Source of the DNA: Bacillota bacterium
GTDB lineage: Bacteria > Bacillota > Clostridia > Christensenellales > Aristaeellaceae
Assembly (NCBI GenBank): GCA_023411395.1
Contig: JAEYOV010000046.1
Location: 1-15,355 of the forward strand
DNA: 15,355 nucleotides
Direction of reading: 5' to 3'
Part shown: in pieces, positions 15,092 through 15,355 of the stretch
How positions within the stretch are numbered: the stretch's first letter is position 1
Layout: every line of letters begins with the position of its first letter
The notes under the pieces: generated by a model
Told to the model about the DNA's origin: nothing
Databases searched by the model: none
What the model saw: the letters and a program-made list of their open reading frames with translations, nothing else
Position numbers and translations under genes: made by a program

Positions 15092-15114
15092 CCGCGTTCA
15101 CAGGGCGGATTTTT
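15092..15114 (+). terminator. Weak candidate terminator after the AlkZ-related gene
   Basis: CCGC (15092-15095) can pair with GCGG (15105-15108), followed by ATTTTTG. The 4-bp stem is short, so termination may be inefficient or rely on another signal. Confidence 0.35.
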
Positions 15115-15149
15115 GTTGGTTTTGTGCCGTTTTCCAGGGAAAAAAGATA

Positions 15150-15178
15150 TTGACAGCGAGGGGCTCATGTGGTAAGAT
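15150..15178 (+). promoter_or_regulatory. tRNA operon promoter, extended -10
   Basis: TTGACA (15150-15155, perfect), 17 nt, TAAGAT (15173-15178, 4 of 6) preceded by TGG. The start is predicted near 15185, about 50 nt upstream of the first tRNA. Confidence 0.75.
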
Positions 15179-15190
15179 TTTATCCTGTCA

Positions 15191-15210
15191 GCAAGGACGG
15201 AGAACCTTGC
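15191..15210 (+). other. Leader hairpin of the tRNA precursor
   Basis: GCAAGG (15191-15196) pairs with CCTTGC (15205-15210) around an 8-nt loop, near the 5' end of the predicted primary transcript. It has no U-tract, so it is not a terminator; it could be a processing or stability element. Confidence 0.4.
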
Positions 15211-15235
15211 GGCATGGGTCGCCGGACTGCGGTAT

Positions 15236-15312
<77 letters not shown>

Positions 15313-15319
15313 GTTATAT

Positions 15320-15355
15320 GGTGGGTATAGTTCAGCGGTAGAGCGCCAGATTGTG
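15320..15355 (+). tRNA. tRNA-His (anticodon GUG), 5' part, cut by the window end
   Basis: The acceptor 5' strand GTGGGTA begins at 15321, with the extra G(-1) typical of tRNA-His at 15320. T8-A9, a D-arm GTTC...GAGC and the anticodon 5' stem CCAGA (15346-15350) follow. The loop starts TT, then GTG at 15353-15355, which are positions 34-36. The sequence stops there. It lies 7 nt after the tRNA-Arg CCA, so the two share a transcript. Confidence 0.9.

Overview
The window looks like a piece of a moderately GC-rich genome from the Bacillota, most likely a gut-type clostridium. The grounds are a BceRSAB-type four-gene module, YesM/YesN-type sugar two-component proteins, strong AGGAGG ribosome binding sites, sigma-A-like promoters and tRNAs with encoded CCA. 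No ribosomal RNA, insertion sequence, phage gene or CRISPR array is visible, and the species cannot be named from the sequence. Both ends look like contig ends: the left edge is a run of 15 C, and the right edge stops on the last anticodon base of a tRNA-His.

Layout. (1) 30-977, minus: L-lactate dehydrogenase. Divergent from it, 1157-2911, plus: a family 2 glycosyltransferase with a TTG start, then an EamA/DMT transporter. (2) 2949-2978: a strong hairpin terminator shared by the convergent genes. (3) 2983-7575, minus, in transcription order: OmpR-type response regulator, intramembrane-sensing histidine kinase, ABC ATPase, FtsX-type permease. This is the canonical bceR-S-A-B order of peptide-antibiotic sensing and resistance modules. 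(4) 7586-11616, minus: a YtfQ-like sugar-binding lipoprotein, a YesM-type histidine kinase and a YesN-type AraC response regulator. They are nearly gapless and have their own promoter, but no transporter permease or ATPase. (5) 11755-13230, minus: araA, L-arabinose isomerase, with its own promoter and a strong terminator. (6) 13456-15086, plus: a two-gene unit from a near-consensus promoter, encoding an alpha-toroid-like protein of unknown function and an AlkZ-related winged-helix-like protein. (7) 15236 to the end: tRNA-Arg(UCU) and the 5' half of tRNA-His(GUG), behind an extended -10 promoter.

How they may work together. The lipoprotein, YesM and YesN most likely form a three-component sensor for an extracellular pentose or furanose sugar; araA next door makes arabinose-type sugars a reasonable guess. 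The sensor operon runs into the Bce-like module with a 10-nt gap and no terminator, so one transcript may carry sugar sensing and antimicrobial-peptide detoxification together. That junction and the 13456-15086 gene pair are the parts most worth a second look. The hunt found no clear new enzyme system. Its main yield is this unusual coupling, an uncharacterised gene pair, and several promoter-proximal repeats that may be operators.
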